DNA of 64,000 nucleotides from Alphaproteobacteria bacterium MedPE-SWcel (lineage in GTDB: Bacteria; Pseudomonadota; Alphaproteobacteria; Rhodobacterales; Rhodobacteraceae), in assembly GCA_001874255.1 (NCBI GenBank), contig MPDC01000003.1:1-64000 (forward strand), in the 5' to 3' direction. The notes below the pieces were generated by a model. It did not search any database. It was given only the letters and a program-made list of their open reading frames with translations, and was not told where the DNA came from. The position numbers and the translations under genes were made by a program. The first letter of the stretch is position 1. Each line of letters begins with the position of its first letter. Shown one piece after another: positions 26,169 to 34,684 of this stretch.

Positions 26169-27253
26169 TGGTCTACCAACCCCCGGCGTTTCAGCAGGAT
26201 CCACAAGAACACCGGCGCTCCGAGGACGGCGGTGACAATGCCGATCGGCAGTTCTGCGGGTGCAATGATCGTACGGCTGATCAGATCTGCGCAAAGCAGG
26301 AGTGACGCGCCCAGCAGCGCGGCGTTCGGCAGCAACGTACTGTGGTCCGGGCCCGAGGCCAGCCGCAGGACATGCGGGACCACGATGCCGACGAAGCCGA
26401 TGCCTCCGGTCGCAGCAACCGCGACACCGGTTCCGGCCGCGACGGAGAAGACCGCGGCGTTCTTCATCCGCTGGACCGGAATGCCCATATGGGCCGCCGC
26501 CGCTTCTCCGAGGGCCAGGCAATTCAGGCCATGCGCCAGCCAGATTGCTCCGGCGGCCGCCAGCACGATCACAGGGCCCGCAATGAGGGATTTTTCCCAT
26601 GTGGCCCCGGCCAGAGACCCCATTTGCCAGAATGTGAGGTCCCGCAGCTGCTGATCATCGGCCATGTAAATCATGATCCCTGACAGGGCGGTCGCGAGCG
26701 TGCCGAGCGCGATCCCCGCCAGCAACATTGTTGCAACAGAGGTACGTCCGCCGCGTGTGGACACCCGGTACAGGATCAGGGTGGCGCCCCAACCGCCGGC
26801 AAAGGCCGCCAAAGGGGTCAGGTAGGTGCCGAGGGCCGCTTGCAGCCCCACCGGCAACAGGCCGCCCAGGACGATGGATGAAATTGCGCCGAAGCTGGCA
26901 CCGGCGCTGACGCCGACCAGGTTCGGATCAGCCAGCGGATTCCGGAACAGGCCCTGCATCACCGCACCGGACACCGCAAGCGCTGCGCCGACAAGAGCGC
27001 ATAGAACCACGCGGGGCAGGCGGATATCCCAGAGCACAACCCGTTCCATGGTGCTGAGGGGGGCGCCGGACACGAGCTTTGCGAGTGCGCCCCAGAGGGA
27101 CGTTCCAGAGGCCCCCAAGGCAAGATTGACGATTGCCGACAGGACAAGCAGGCACAGCAGGAAAACGCTCAGTTTGCGGGCCAGTATCCGCCGGTCGAGC
27201 GCCCCTGTGGGGGGCGTCAACAGGCTGGTTTGCGTCGTGTTGAGGGCCACCAT
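26165..27253 (-). CDS. hmuU: Hemin ABC transporter permease (FecCD family)
   Basis: Ten-helix inner-membrane channel for heme. The 362-residue protein has the FecCD pattern: DIRLPRVVLCALVGAALAVSGAVMQGLFRNPLADPNLVGVS (residues ~80-120, shown here only as the family block), ASFGAISSIV, LILYRVST, ALGEAAAAHMG before the coupling helix, and GGIGFVGIVVPHVLRLASG near the C-terminus. The N-terminus has an extra ~25 polar residues before the first helix. Its gene ends inside the hmuV start (ATGA) and begins 3 bases after the hmuT stop, so all are translated together. Confidence 0.93.
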   Translation of the reverse strand: MVALNTTQTSLLTPPTGALDRRILARKLSVFLLCLLVLSAIVNLALGASGTSLWGALAKLVSGAPLSTMERVVLWDIRLPRVVLCALVGAALAVSGAVMQGLFRNPLADPNLVGVSAGASFGAISSIVLGGLLPVGLQAALGTYLTPLAAFAGGWGATLILYRVSTRGGRTSVATMLLAGIALGTLATALSGIMIYMADDQQLRDLTFWQMGSLAGATWEKSLIAGPVIVLAAAGAIWLAHGLNCLALGEAAAAHMGIPVQRMKNAAVFSVAAGTGVAVAATGGIGFVGIVVPHVLRLASGPDHSTLLPNAALLGASLLLCADLISRTIIAPAELPIGIVTAVLGAPVFLWILLKRRGLVDQ

Positions 27254-27256
27254 ATA

Positions 27257-28111
27257 TCACAGTGCCCCGTAGAGGGCCTGCGCGAGCTCCAGCGCGGCCC
27301 CGGCTGTACGCGGGCCAAAGCCCAGCAGGTACAACCCGTTCATGCGCACCACAGACCCGGTTTCGGCGGCCGGGGTGGTGACCAGGGCGGGCATGGCCAG
27401 AAGATCGACCGTCGGGGCGCCGTGGTCGCCGCCGCGGTCCATCATCAAGATCACGTCCGGCGCGGCGTTGGAGACCGCCTCATCCGTCACCAGCTTGTAG
27501 CCTTCAAACTCGGACAGGGCGTTGATGCCGCCGGCCATGGAAATGATCCCCGCAGCGGCGGTTCCGGTGCCCGAAGCCATGATACGCCCGCCCTGGGTGG
27601 ACAGAATGAACATGACGCGCTTGCGCTCGGCCTCGTCTATGGTTGCGACCTTGTCTGCAACCTCGTCCAGACCCGACCTCACGGTCTCAACCAGCGCCGC
27701 AGCCTCTGCGGCCCGGTCAACCGCCTGGCCGACAGTCGTGATTTTATCGAGGATGCCTGCGCCGGTATAGGCGTCCGACACCTCGACAAAAGGGATATCC
27801 GCGGTCTTGAGGACCTCGAGCGTTTCCAAAGGGCCGGCGCCGGCCTCGGAAATGATCAGGTCCGGGTTCACCGACAGGACACCTTCGGGCGCAAGCGCGC
27901 GCATATAGCCCACTTCGGGCAGTTTCAGGGCCGCATCCGGGTAGATGGACGTGCGGTCGCGGGCAATCAGCCGGTCTTCGGCCCCGAGCGCATAGATGAT
28001 TTCAGTGACCGAACCGCCAATCGACAGGATGCGGTCGCCGGCCCTGGCTGGCAGCGATGTACTCAGGGCCGTGGCCAGCGCGACGAGGGTCAGAAATGCC
28101 GGGCGCATCAT
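27257..28111 (-). CDS. hmuT: Periplasmic hemin-binding protein
   Basis: Carries heme from the outer-membrane receptor to HmuUV. The 284-residue protein from the ATG at 28111 has a signal peptide (MMRPAFLTLVALATALSTSL, cleavage near ARA). The family motif IARDRTSIYPDAALKLPEVGY places the heme-ligating tyrosine at Tyr57, and RALAPEGVLSVNPDLIISEAGAGP follows. The single long helix linking two lobes is consistent with the predicted DEVADKVATIDEAERKRV segment. Its start overlaps the hmuS stop. Confidence 0.93.
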   Translation of the reverse strand: MMRPAFLTLVALATALSTSLPARAGDRILSIGGSVTEIIYALGAEDRLIARDRTSIYPDAALKLPEVGYMRALAPEGVLSVNPDLIISEAGAGPLETLEVLKTADIPFVEVSDAYTGAGILDKITTVGQAVDRAAEAAALVETVRSGLDEVADKVATIDEAERKRVMFILSTQGGRIMASGTGTAAAGIISMAGGINALSEFEGYKLVTDEAVSNAAPDVILMMDRGGDHGAPTVDLLAMPALVTTPAAETGSVVRMNGLYLLGFGPRTAGAALELAQALYGAL

Positions 28112-29163
28112 GCATTCTCCTCTTCGTGGGCGCGCGGCAACTCGGCCACAACGGCCTCCCATGCCGGGCGACTGTCGAGCCTTTCGGTCCGGCGGCCAAA
28201 GATCTGCAGGATGATGCTGCCGTCCGCATCGAAGGCTTCGACCGAGACCGCGTCGCCGCGCTGGGTCGGTTTTGTCACCGCGTAGACCTCGGTGATGTGA
28301 TCCAGCCGCAGATGCAGGTTGAACCGCGGGTCCATCACGTTTTGCCATGGCCCCATGGCCTGCAGCCGCTCGATAGGCCCGCCGTGGATCTGAATGCAGC
28401 CCTTGTTGCCGACAAACACCATGATTTCGGTGCCAGTGCCCGCCACAGCCTGCAACGCGCTGTCGACAGCAGAGGGTTCAAGCCGGTTGACGAAGGGCGC
28501 GCCGACGTGGCGATAGGCCCCCAGCCTGTTCATCCGGAGCTTGGAAGTCAGCCGCATGAATTGATGCGTGTCGGTCATCTTTGCCCATTCGCTGCGCAGG
28601 ATGTCCATTTTTTCAAGATTGACCTTGGGGGCTTCGGGTGCCTTGCGAGGCTCCACATCCAGCCGATCAGAGGTCTCGCCCGTGGCCAGCACGGCCACCA
28701 CATCCTCCCAGACATCATGAGCCGAGGTGTCCCGCAGGTGTATTTTATGCACCGCGTCCCCGGCCGCATCGAACACCTGAATGGAGCGTTTCGGCCCTGC
28801 GTCGGTTTCGGTTTCCACCGCAAATGCGCTGACCCAGTAGGACGGGAACATGCGCAGATCGATTTCCGGCTGAAGGATCATCGACGCATGGGGGCCGCTC
28901 TTGAAATTGCCGTAGGTCCCGACGCGTTCATGCACGCAAGAGGCATTCCGGGTGAGGGCCATGACCTCGCCGAGACGTTCGATCTGGGGCATCAGCGCAT
29001 CCGGGTGGGCGGCAATCCGGGTCACTCCCTGGCCGGTATATGCTGCGACCAGTTGGGCCTCGGCTATGTCGTGGCTGTCGCAAAAATCGCGGGCGCGCAA
29101 AGTGTCTTTTGCTGCACGCAGCGCACGGATTTCTTCCGGGGAAGTCAGTATGTCCTGGGCCAT
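28108..29163 (-). CDS. hmuS: Hemin-degrading / heme-trafficking factor
   Basis: Cytoplasmic heme-binding protein that hands on or breaks down heme after import. From the ATG at 29163 it has 351 residues and two repeated halves, as in PhuS/HmuS. Family blocks are MALTRNASCVHERVG, YGNFKSGPHASMI and, in the second half, MTDTHQFMRL with the probable heme ligand His200, then NRLGAYRHVGAPFVNRL. The frame stays open to 29253, but the extra N-terminus lacks a ribosome binding site and is not family-like. First gene of the minus-strand hmuSTUV operon, divergent from hmuR. Confidence 0.92.
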   Translation of the reverse strand: MAQDILTSPEEIRALRAAKDTLRARDFCDSHDIAEAQLVAAYTGQGVTRIAAHPDALMPQIERLGEVMALTRNASCVHERVGTYGNFKSGPHASMILQPEIDLRMFPSYWVSAFAVETETDAGPKRSIQVFDAAGDAVHKIHLRDTSAHDVWEDVVAVLATGETSDRLDVEPRKAPEAPKVNLEKMDILRSEWAKMTDTHQFMRLTSKLRMNRLGAYRHVGAPFVNRLEPSAVDSALQAVAGTGTEIMVFVGNKGCIQIHGGPIERLQAMGPWQNVMDPRFNLHLRLDHITEVYAVTKPTQRGDAVSVEAFDADGSIILQIFGRRTERLDSRPAWEAVVAELPRAHEEENA

Positions 29164-29267
29164 CGGGGTCCTCGATATTTGGGTTGAGACTCTTGCTGGC
29201 TTGCGACCCGTCGTCAGGGCAGGGCAGGCTGACGCCCGGTGATGGTGGCCCATCAGAATGCCGGGAT

Positions 29268-29301
29268 ATTTCTTGACAGAATTAATAAATTAAATTAGGC
29301 G
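29268..29301. promoter_or_regulatory. Candidate iron-responsive operator and hmuR promoter
   Basis: A near-palindrome ATTTCTTGACAGAATT (29268-29283) contains a TTGACA -35. It runs into a 20-base AT-only stretch with the inverted repeat TTAAT-AA-ATTAA, then TAGGCG as a poor -10. The site lies between the divergent hmuS and hmuR genes, where an iron regulator (Irr, RirA or IscR type) would be expected. Which regulator binds is unknown. Confidence 0.45.
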
Positions 29302-29418
29302 CCGCAAGAGAGAACACCCGATTGCCACAAACTTATCGGGATCATATCAAAGCCAGATACCAAGCCAGCCCCGAGGCGAGCATGCGGTACCAGCCTGCAT
29401 CGAACCATTGGGGACGAC

Positions 29419-31413
29419 ATGAAAATCAAGACAATGCACCGGGCACTTTTGTGCTCTGTATCTGGTTTGGCTCTGGCCATGACCGCAAACACAAGTGCCG
29501 CGCAGGATGTGGTCGACAGCGACGGGTTCCTCGGTTTCCTGGTGCTGGGCAACAACAAGCGGGACGTGCAGACAGACACGGCCACGCCGGAAACCGTGAT
29601 CAACGCCGAAGAAATTCAGGACCGTCAGGCGGGCAGCGTTGCCGAACTCATCGATTCCGTTCCGGGCGTGACCTTGGTGAATTCCGGCACGCCAACCGGG
29701 GCCGGCATCAACATCCGCGGCTATGGTGCGGATGGCACATATGGGTCCAACCAGAAAGTGCAGATCCAGCTCGATGGCGCCTCCATGGGGTCCGAGGAAC
29801 TCTACCGGATCGGCACCCAGCTCTATACCGACCCGGCGCTGTTCCGCGAGGTCTCGGTCATCCGGGGCACCGTGGGCTCCTATGAATATGGCTCCGGCAT
29901 CATTGGCGGTGTGGTCAATCTGGAAACCATTGATGCCGCCGATCTGACCGATGGCGAGATTGGCCTGTCCGGCCGACAAACCTTTGAACATTACGGCAAC
30001 GGAAACACCCGGGTGTCGTCGACGATCCTTGGCTGGCAGCCCACGGAACAGCTGGAGTTCCTGCTGAACTACACCTACCGCGAGCAGGACAACTACAAGG
30101 ACGGGGACGGCAACGAAATCGACAACACTGGCTATGAACTGCCGTCCTATCTGGTCAAAGGCAAATACAGCTTCGGCGAAGCCTCTGATCAGTCGCTGAC
30201 CTTTTCCTATGCGCACACGACCTCGGAAGAGAATGACGTGCCATATGATGCCTTCGGTCTGTCTTTGTTCTTTGGCAATGTGGACCGCTATATCGAAACC
30301 ACGACCAGCAGCCTGCAATATGCCTATAGTCCACTCGGCAATGACCTGATCGACCTGACGGCGACGCTGTCCTATGCGGATCAATACATCGAACAGGACG
30401 AGGTCGGCAACACCGGCTCGGCGCTGTTGAACGCCGACCACCGCTACGAGACCACCAAGCTGACCGTGAAGAACACCTCGGTGTTTCAGGCCTTCGGGTT
30501 GGGTCATACCCTGCGGGCCGGTGTCGAGATCCTCGACAAGGAACGCCTCGATGCGTCTTCGGCGCCGGGCGGGACCGACAAACGCTTCGCTTTGTTCGCC
30601 ATCGACGAGATCGACTTTGGCAACGGGCTGACGCTGACACCGGCCATGCGCTATGAAACGCAGGATCTGGAATCGAGTTCGGACGGCACATATGTGACCG
30701 CTGGCGAGAGCTTCAGCAACAGCGAGCTGATGGGCGGGATTTCCGCGCGCTATGCCTTTGACAGCGGTTTCGCGGTATTCGGCTCCGTCGCCTATACCGC
30801 CGGTCTGCCGATCCTCGACGATTTCGACTATGCGACCTACGCGACCTACATGACCCAAAGCGAAAAGGCCGTGACCTATGAGCTGGGCGCATCCTATGAC
30901 AAGGTCGGCCTTTGGGGCGATGATGATCAGCTGAAGGCGAAGGTGAACTACTGGACGACCCGTCTTTGGGATTACACGTCCGCGACCAACTACCAGACTG
31001 TTGACAAGGTCGAGACGGAAGGGTTGGAAATCGAGGCCTCCTATAGCCATGGCTCCGGCGCCTATGTGGACATGAACGCCAATATGTCGAGCGGGGAATG
31101 GTCCTATGTGGACGGTTCGGTGGCGGATTATACCCGTATGCCTGCCAACAGCATGGGCCTGACCGTCGGCAAGAAGTTCAACGACACTCTCGATCTCTCG
31201 TGGGAAGCGGTCCTGACCAAGGACATCGGGACCACGGCCGGATATGCGGTGCACAACGTCCGCGCCACCTACGCCATCGAGACCGGGTTCCTGAAGGAGG
31301 CCGAAGTGCGCCTGGGCATCGAGAACCTGTTTGACACGCAGTACACCCCGCATCTGGCCACCCGCGCCGCCGCCGGCCGCAATATCAAGCTGTCGCTTGC
31401 AGCCGCGTTCTGA
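29419..31413 (+). CDS. hmuR: TonB-dependent heme/hemoglobin outer-membrane receptor
   Basis: Outer-membrane barrel that takes up heme using energy from TonB-ExbBD. The 664-residue protein has a signal peptide (MKIKTMHRALLCSVSGLALAM, cleavage near TSAAQ). A hydrophobic TonB-box-like GFLGFLVLG lies near residues 36-44. The plug domain holds INIRGYGADGTYGSN and VSVIRGTVGSYEYGSGIIGGVV. Beta-strand repeats follow and the C-terminus ends in Phe (LSLAAAF), as required for barrel assembly. FRAP/NPNL-type heme motifs are not obvious, so heme specificity rests on the divergent hmuSTUV genes. Confidence 0.9.
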   Translation: MKIKTMHRALLCSVSGLALAMTANTSAAQDVVDSDGFLGFLVLGNNKRDVQTDTATPETVINAEEIQDRQAGSVAELIDSVPGVTLVNSGTPTGAGINIRGYGADGTYGSNQKVQIQLDGASMGSEELYRIGTQLYTDPALFREVSVIRGTVGSYEYGSGIIGGVVNLETIDAADLTDGEIGLSGRQTFEHYGNGNTRVSSTILGWQPTEQLEFLLNYTYREQDNYKDGDGNEIDNTGYELPSYLVKGKYSFGEASDQSLTFSYAHTTSEENDVPYDAFGLSLFFGNVDRYIETTTSSLQYAYSPLGNDLIDLTATLSYADQYIEQDEVGNTGSALLNADHRYETTKLTVKNTSVFQAFGLGHTLRAGVEILDKERLDASSAPGGTDKRFALFAIDEIDFGNGLTLTPAMRYETQDLESSSDGTYVTAGESFSNSELMGGISARYAFDSGFAVFGSVAYTAGLPILDDFDYATYATYMTQSEKAVTYELGASYDKVGLWGDDDQLKAKVNYWTTRLWDYTSATNYQTVDKVETEGLEIEASYSHGSGAYVDMNANMSSGEWSYVDGSVADYTRMPANSMGLTVGKKFNDTLDLSWEAVLTKDIGTTAGYAVHNVRATYAIETGFLKEAEVRLGIENLFDTQYTPHLATRAAAGRNIKLSLAAAF

Positions 31414-31428
31414 TCCGAGGGCTCACCA

Positions 31429-31878
31429 ATGAAAAAACTTAGCCAGGTTCAAATACTCGCTGGTGCCGCTCTTGTCCTTTCCTCCCTCGGGGGGACAGCG
31501 GTGGCACAGGCAGGAGACACCCCGCCACAGTCGGGCGTTCAGATCGAACTCAATGCGCTTGCGGATCAGGGCGGCGCCTGTCGCCTGTCTTTCCTCGCGC
31601 AGAACGCCCGGAACACAAACATCGAGGAGGCGGTCTATGAGACCGTCCTCTTCGATCAAACAGGAGGCGTGATGATGCTCACGCTGTTCGATTTTCGCGA
31701 CCTGCCCGCGGCCCGCCCGAGGGTCCGGCAGTTTGACCTGCCGGGGATTGCCTGCGCCGATGTGGGCCGGGTGCTGATCAACGGGGCCAGCCGCTGCAAG
31801 AGCGGCGGCGGCGACAGTCTGATATGCGAAGAGGGGCTTGTCCTCAGTAGCCGGACCGACGTGGAGCTGCTGGGATGA
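31429..31878 (+). CDS. Secreted conserved hypothetical protein in the heme/TonB operon
   Basis: I do not recognise a named family. The 149-residue product has a clear signal peptide (MKKLSQVQILAGAALVLSSL, cleavage near AVAQA) and a mature part of ~120 residues. That part contains four cysteines (GACRLSF, IACADV, SRCKSG, LICEEG), which could form two disulfides in the periplasm. The predicted structure is mostly beta. It sits 15 bases after hmuR and its stop overlaps the exbB start, so it is translationally coupled to the energy-transducing genes. A periplasmic accessory of the TonB complex or of heme transfer is a reasonable guess, nothing more. Confidence 0.7.
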   Translation: MKKLSQVQILAGAALVLSSLGGTAVAQAGDTPPQSGVQIELNALADQGGACRLSFLAQNARNTNIEEAVYETVLFDQTGGVMMLTLFDFRDLPAARPRVRQFDLPGIACADVGRVLINGASRCKSGGGDSLICEEGLVLSSRTDVELLG

Positions 31879-32555
31879 GCACCATGACCGAGATCTGGAC
31901 GGGCGTGCTGGCTTCGATTGCCGAAATCGTCGCCGTGGGTGGCCCGGTTGTCGTGTTGCTGATGGTGCTGTCGGTGGTGAGTTTTGCCACGGTTCTCTAT
32001 AAAATCTGGCAGTTTCGCCGGGCAGGCGTCGGTCGCCACCGTCGGGTCAAACTGGCACTGCAGGCCTTCGAGCGCGGGGACGAGGCCGCCGCAACCGCGA
32101 CCCTGTCCGCCTCGCGCAGCTATCTTGCACAGGTCGTTCAACGGGCGATCAGGGGCGGCGACACTGCGGGCGGGACGGCCTGTTCCGATCGCTGCGACGC
32201 CGAGGCCGAAGCACTGTTTCTGCGCCTCGAAACGGGTCTGGGCTTTCTCGACATGGTGGCGCAGCTGGCACCGCTCATCGGGCTGTTCGGCACTGTTTTG
32301 GGCATGATCGAAGCCTTTCAGGGACTTCAGGCGGCCGGTACGTCGGTGGACCCGACAGCTCTCGCCGGAGGCATTTGGGTCGCGCTGTTGACCACCGCTG
32401 CGGGCCTCGCGGTGGCAATGCCGGTCGCCGCCGTTCATGGCTGGCTGGCGGGCGCGGTCGAACGGGACCGTGTTTTCGCCAATTGCGCGCTGCGACAGGC
32501 GTTCGCGCCGGATCAGATCGCTGACACCCATGCGGCGCCGCGCGAGGTGGCCTGA
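31875..32555 (+). CDS. exbB: ExbB-like proton channel subunit (MotA/TolQ/ExbB)
   Basis: Forms the pentameric proton channel that energises TonB. The 226-residue protein has three membrane helices (IVAVGGPVVVLLMVLSVVSFATVL; LDMVAQLAPLIGLFGTVLGMIEAF; GGIWVALLTTAAGLAVAMPVAAV, each within the family pattern). The characteristic APLIGLFGTVLGMI and WVALLTTAAGLAVAMP stretches line the channel. It overlaps the upstream secreted-protein gene by 4 bases and shares a base with the following exbD. Confidence 0.9.
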   Translation: MSTMTEIWTGVLASIAEIVAVGGPVVVLLMVLSVVSFATVLYKIWQFRRAGVGRHRRVKLALQAFERGDEAAATATLSASRSYLAQVVQRAIRGGDTAGGTACSDRCDAEAEALFLRLETGLGFLDMVAQLAPLIGLFGTVLGMIEAFQGLQAAGTSVDPTALAGGIWVALLTTAAGLAVAMPVAAVHGWLAGAVERDRVFANCALRQAFAPDQIADTHAAPREVA

Positions 32556-32947
32556 TGGCCTTGCGGGTGGCAAGGCGCAGCGCCCGGCGCTTGTCGATGA
32601 CCTCGCTGATCGATGTGATATTTCTTCTGTTGCTGTTTTTCATGCTCTCGTCGACCTTTTCGCGCTACGGCGCGATCGACCTGATGGCGGCAGAGGCCGG
32701 GCAAGGCGTTGCGGCCGACAGCCGTCCGCTGTTCCTGAAGCTCGACACCGACCAGCTTTCGGTGAATGGCGAGGCGGTGGCCGTGGCGGATCTGGCCGCG
32801 ACGCTACAGGCCTTGTCGGGCGATGATGCATCAAAAGAGCTGCAGGTGCTGCTGAGCCTGACGCCCGGGGTCACATCGCAGCGTCTGGTGGATGTGCTGG
32901 CAATTCTGAACCGGCACCCTGCGCTGACCGTCACGGTATTGGGCTAG
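32555..32947 (+). CDS. exbD: ExbD-like TonB energy-transduction protein, first copy
   Basis: Single-pass partner of ExbB that carries the protonatable aspartate. The 130-residue protein has RRLSMTSLIDVIFLLLLFFM, in which the Asp at position 21-22 of the helix start is the conserved proton carrier. The periplasmic domain follows (PLFLKLDTDQLSVNGE, LLSLTPGVTSQRLVDVL). It starts within the exbB stop codon. A second exbD follows 4 bases later, so the complex may contain ExbD heterodimers. Confidence 0.88.
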   Translation: MALRVARRSARRLSMTSLIDVIFLLLLFFMLSSTFSRYGAIDLMAAEAGQGVAADSRPLFLKLDTDQLSVNGEAVAVADLAATLQALSGDDASKELQVLLSLTPGVTSQRLVDVLAILNRHPALTVTVLG

Positions 32948-32951
32948 ACAC

Positions 32952-33347
32952 ATGCTGTCCCGTCGCCGCACAGAAAAACGCCACCGCGAGCCCACGATTG
33001 CCCTGATCAACGTGGTCTTTCTGATGTTGATCTTCTTCATGGTGGCCGGATCGCTCGCACCCTCGATGGATCCGGCCGTGCGTCTTGTCGAGGCCTCCGA
33101 TCTGGAGGCCAGCCCGCCCCCCGACGCCTTGGTCATCCGGGCCGACGGTACGCTCAGCTTTCGCGGGGCTGAGCTGACGTCGGCGCAGGCCTATGTGCGG
33201 ATCGTCCGCGAGGAAGACGCCGATTTCGCCGCCCGTCTGGTGCCGGACCGGGATCTGCCCGCCGTGCAGCTCGTCGCAGTGGCGAAAGAGCTGCGCGCGC
33301 TGGGTGCTGCGCGGATCACGTTGTTATCAGAACGGAATTTGCCATGA
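32952..33347 (+). CDS. ExbD-like TonB energy-transduction protein, second copy
   Basis: A 131-residue paralogue of the preceding ExbD with the membrane helix EPTIALINVVFLMLIFFMVAG. At the position where the first copy has the proton-carrying Asp (SLIDVIF), this one has Asn (ALINVVF). That should remove proton binding while keeping the fold. The periplasmic part (LVEASDLEASPPPDALVIRA, LPAVQLVAVAKELRALG) is ExbD-like. It overlaps tonB by 4 bases. The Asp-to-Asn change suggests a structural partner of the first ExbD rather than a redundant copy. Confidence 0.85.
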   Translation: MLSRRRTEKRHREPTIALINVVFLMLIFFMVAGSLAPSMDPAVRLVEASDLEASPPPDALVIRADGTLSFRGAELTSAQAYVRIVREEDADFAARLVPDRDLPAVQLVAVAKELRALGAARITLLSERNLP

Positions 33348-34444
33348 TCCCGCGCTCGCCCGTGATCGGAGCCCTGTCCCTGCTGCTGGCACTGGCGGCG
33401 CATGGGGCGATGCTGGTGGACACGAACATCAACCGGGTCGAGATCGAAGGCGGCAGCAATGTCGCTCCGGCGGCATTGGGCAGCAGTTTCGCCGATCTGG
33501 TACAGGGGACCGAGACCCCGGTCGAGGCCGAGGTCACCTCCGAGGTGCAGCCCGACACGACGCCCGTTCCCCCTGTGGACGAGATCCCCGTCACCCAAAG
33601 CGCGGATGTCGCGGCAGCACAGAGACCGTCCCCCCCGACGGAAACGCAGGCTGCGGTGGCCACCGAAAGGCCTGTCGCCGTGGCCGCGACATCCGCGTCA
33701 GGCGCGGTGCCGCCGGTGGCGATGGCCCCAGTGACCGAGGCGGCTGTCCTGCCTGTTGCAGTCGCGCCGAATGTCCCGGTTGCGGTCACGCCGAAAGTTC
33801 AGGTACCAGCCGCCCAGACCCCGGTGGCCCAGACCCCGGTGGCGCCGTCAGATCCGGCACCGGTGGCAGCGGCCACGCCCGTCCCCGATCCCCTCGATAT
33901 GTCGCCGCCAGACGAAGTCGCCCCGGTTCAGGAGCCGTCCGAGCTCGCACCTGAAACCAGCCTGCGCCCGGCGCCGCGTCCGACGCCCGAGAAGACGCCT
34001 GTGAAGACACCCGAGAATCCGCCAGAGAAAGTGGTCAAGCCGCGCAAACCGGCCGAGAAACCGGTGGCACCGCGCGGCAACAGCACGGTTTCAGCCAGCG
34101 CCGGAACGGAAACGGGTGCGCAGGATCAGACCGCCGCGCAGGTGGCCAGTCAGCAGCCCGGCAAATCCACAGGGGCCGGAAATGCGGCGGCCTCCAATTA
34201 CCAGGGCAAGGTGGTGCGGCAGATCCACCGATTGAGAAAGCCGAATATCTCGGCAAAGGGCACCGCCTTTGTCGCCTTCACCATCGGACCCGGTGGTGCG
34301 CTGGCCTCCGTCAGCCTCGCGCGCAGTTCCGGCTCGGCAGAGCTGGATCGTCTGGCGGTGCAGCAGATCCGGAAGGCTGCGCCCTTTCCGCCGCCCCCCG
34401 CCGGTGCCCGGCGCCAGTTCACGATAGGCATCAAGGGACGCTGA
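33344..34444 (+). CDS. tonB: TonB energy transducer
   Basis: Spans the periplasm and transmits ExbBD energy to the outer-membrane receptor. The 366-residue protein has an N-terminal membrane anchor (SPVIGALSLLLALAAHGAML). A very long Pro/Ala/Val-rich spacer (~residues 60-250) contains runs such as TPVAQTPVAPSDPAPVAAA and KTPVKTPENPPEK. The C-terminal TonB domain runs from YQGKVVRQIHRLRKP through GTAFVAFTIGPGGAL to AAPFPPPPAG. The canonical SxHLS anchor motif is reduced to AAHGAM. Last gene of the heme-uptake operon. Confidence 0.9.
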   Translation: MIPRSPVIGALSLLLALAAHGAMLVDTNINRVEIEGGSNVAPAALGSSFADLVQGTETPVEAEVTSEVQPDTTPVPPVDEIPVTQSADVAAAQRPSPPTETQAAVATERPVAVAATSASGAVPPVAMAPVTEAAVLPVAVAPNVPVAVTPKVQVPAAQTPVAQTPVAPSDPAPVAAATPVPDPLDMSPPDEVAPVQEPSELAPETSLRPAPRPTPEKTPVKTPENPPEKVVKPRKPAEKPVAPRGNSTVSASAGTETGAQDQTAAQVASQQPGKSTGAGNAAASNYQGKVVRQIHRLRKPNISAKGTAFVAFTIGPGGALASVSLARSSGSAELDRLAVQQIRKAAPFPPPPAGARRQFTIGIKGR

Positions 34445-34684
34445 CGGGGCCTCTGCCACGGCGGCGCGATCTGTTCAGGGGCAAAGCGTCGCGGCCTCAA
34501 ACCGGCCTGTACCGAGGTGGAAACGCTCTGTGGGGCAGAGATCTGCAGCCGCGTCAGCCTGCGCGCGCAAATCGGGCTTCGGGTGCCGGGCATCATGCAA
34601 ACGGAGGCGCGGCGCTATAAAATCTATTTGAAATGACACCCCATTGTCGACAGTCTGGCGGATAACACTGGACAGGGAATTCAC

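Noticed and set aside
29347-31353. 668-residue minus-strand reading frame opposite hmuR
   Set aside because: It is fully antisense to a clear TonB-dependent receptor, has no domain or ribosome binding site, and arises from codon bias in GC-rich DNA.
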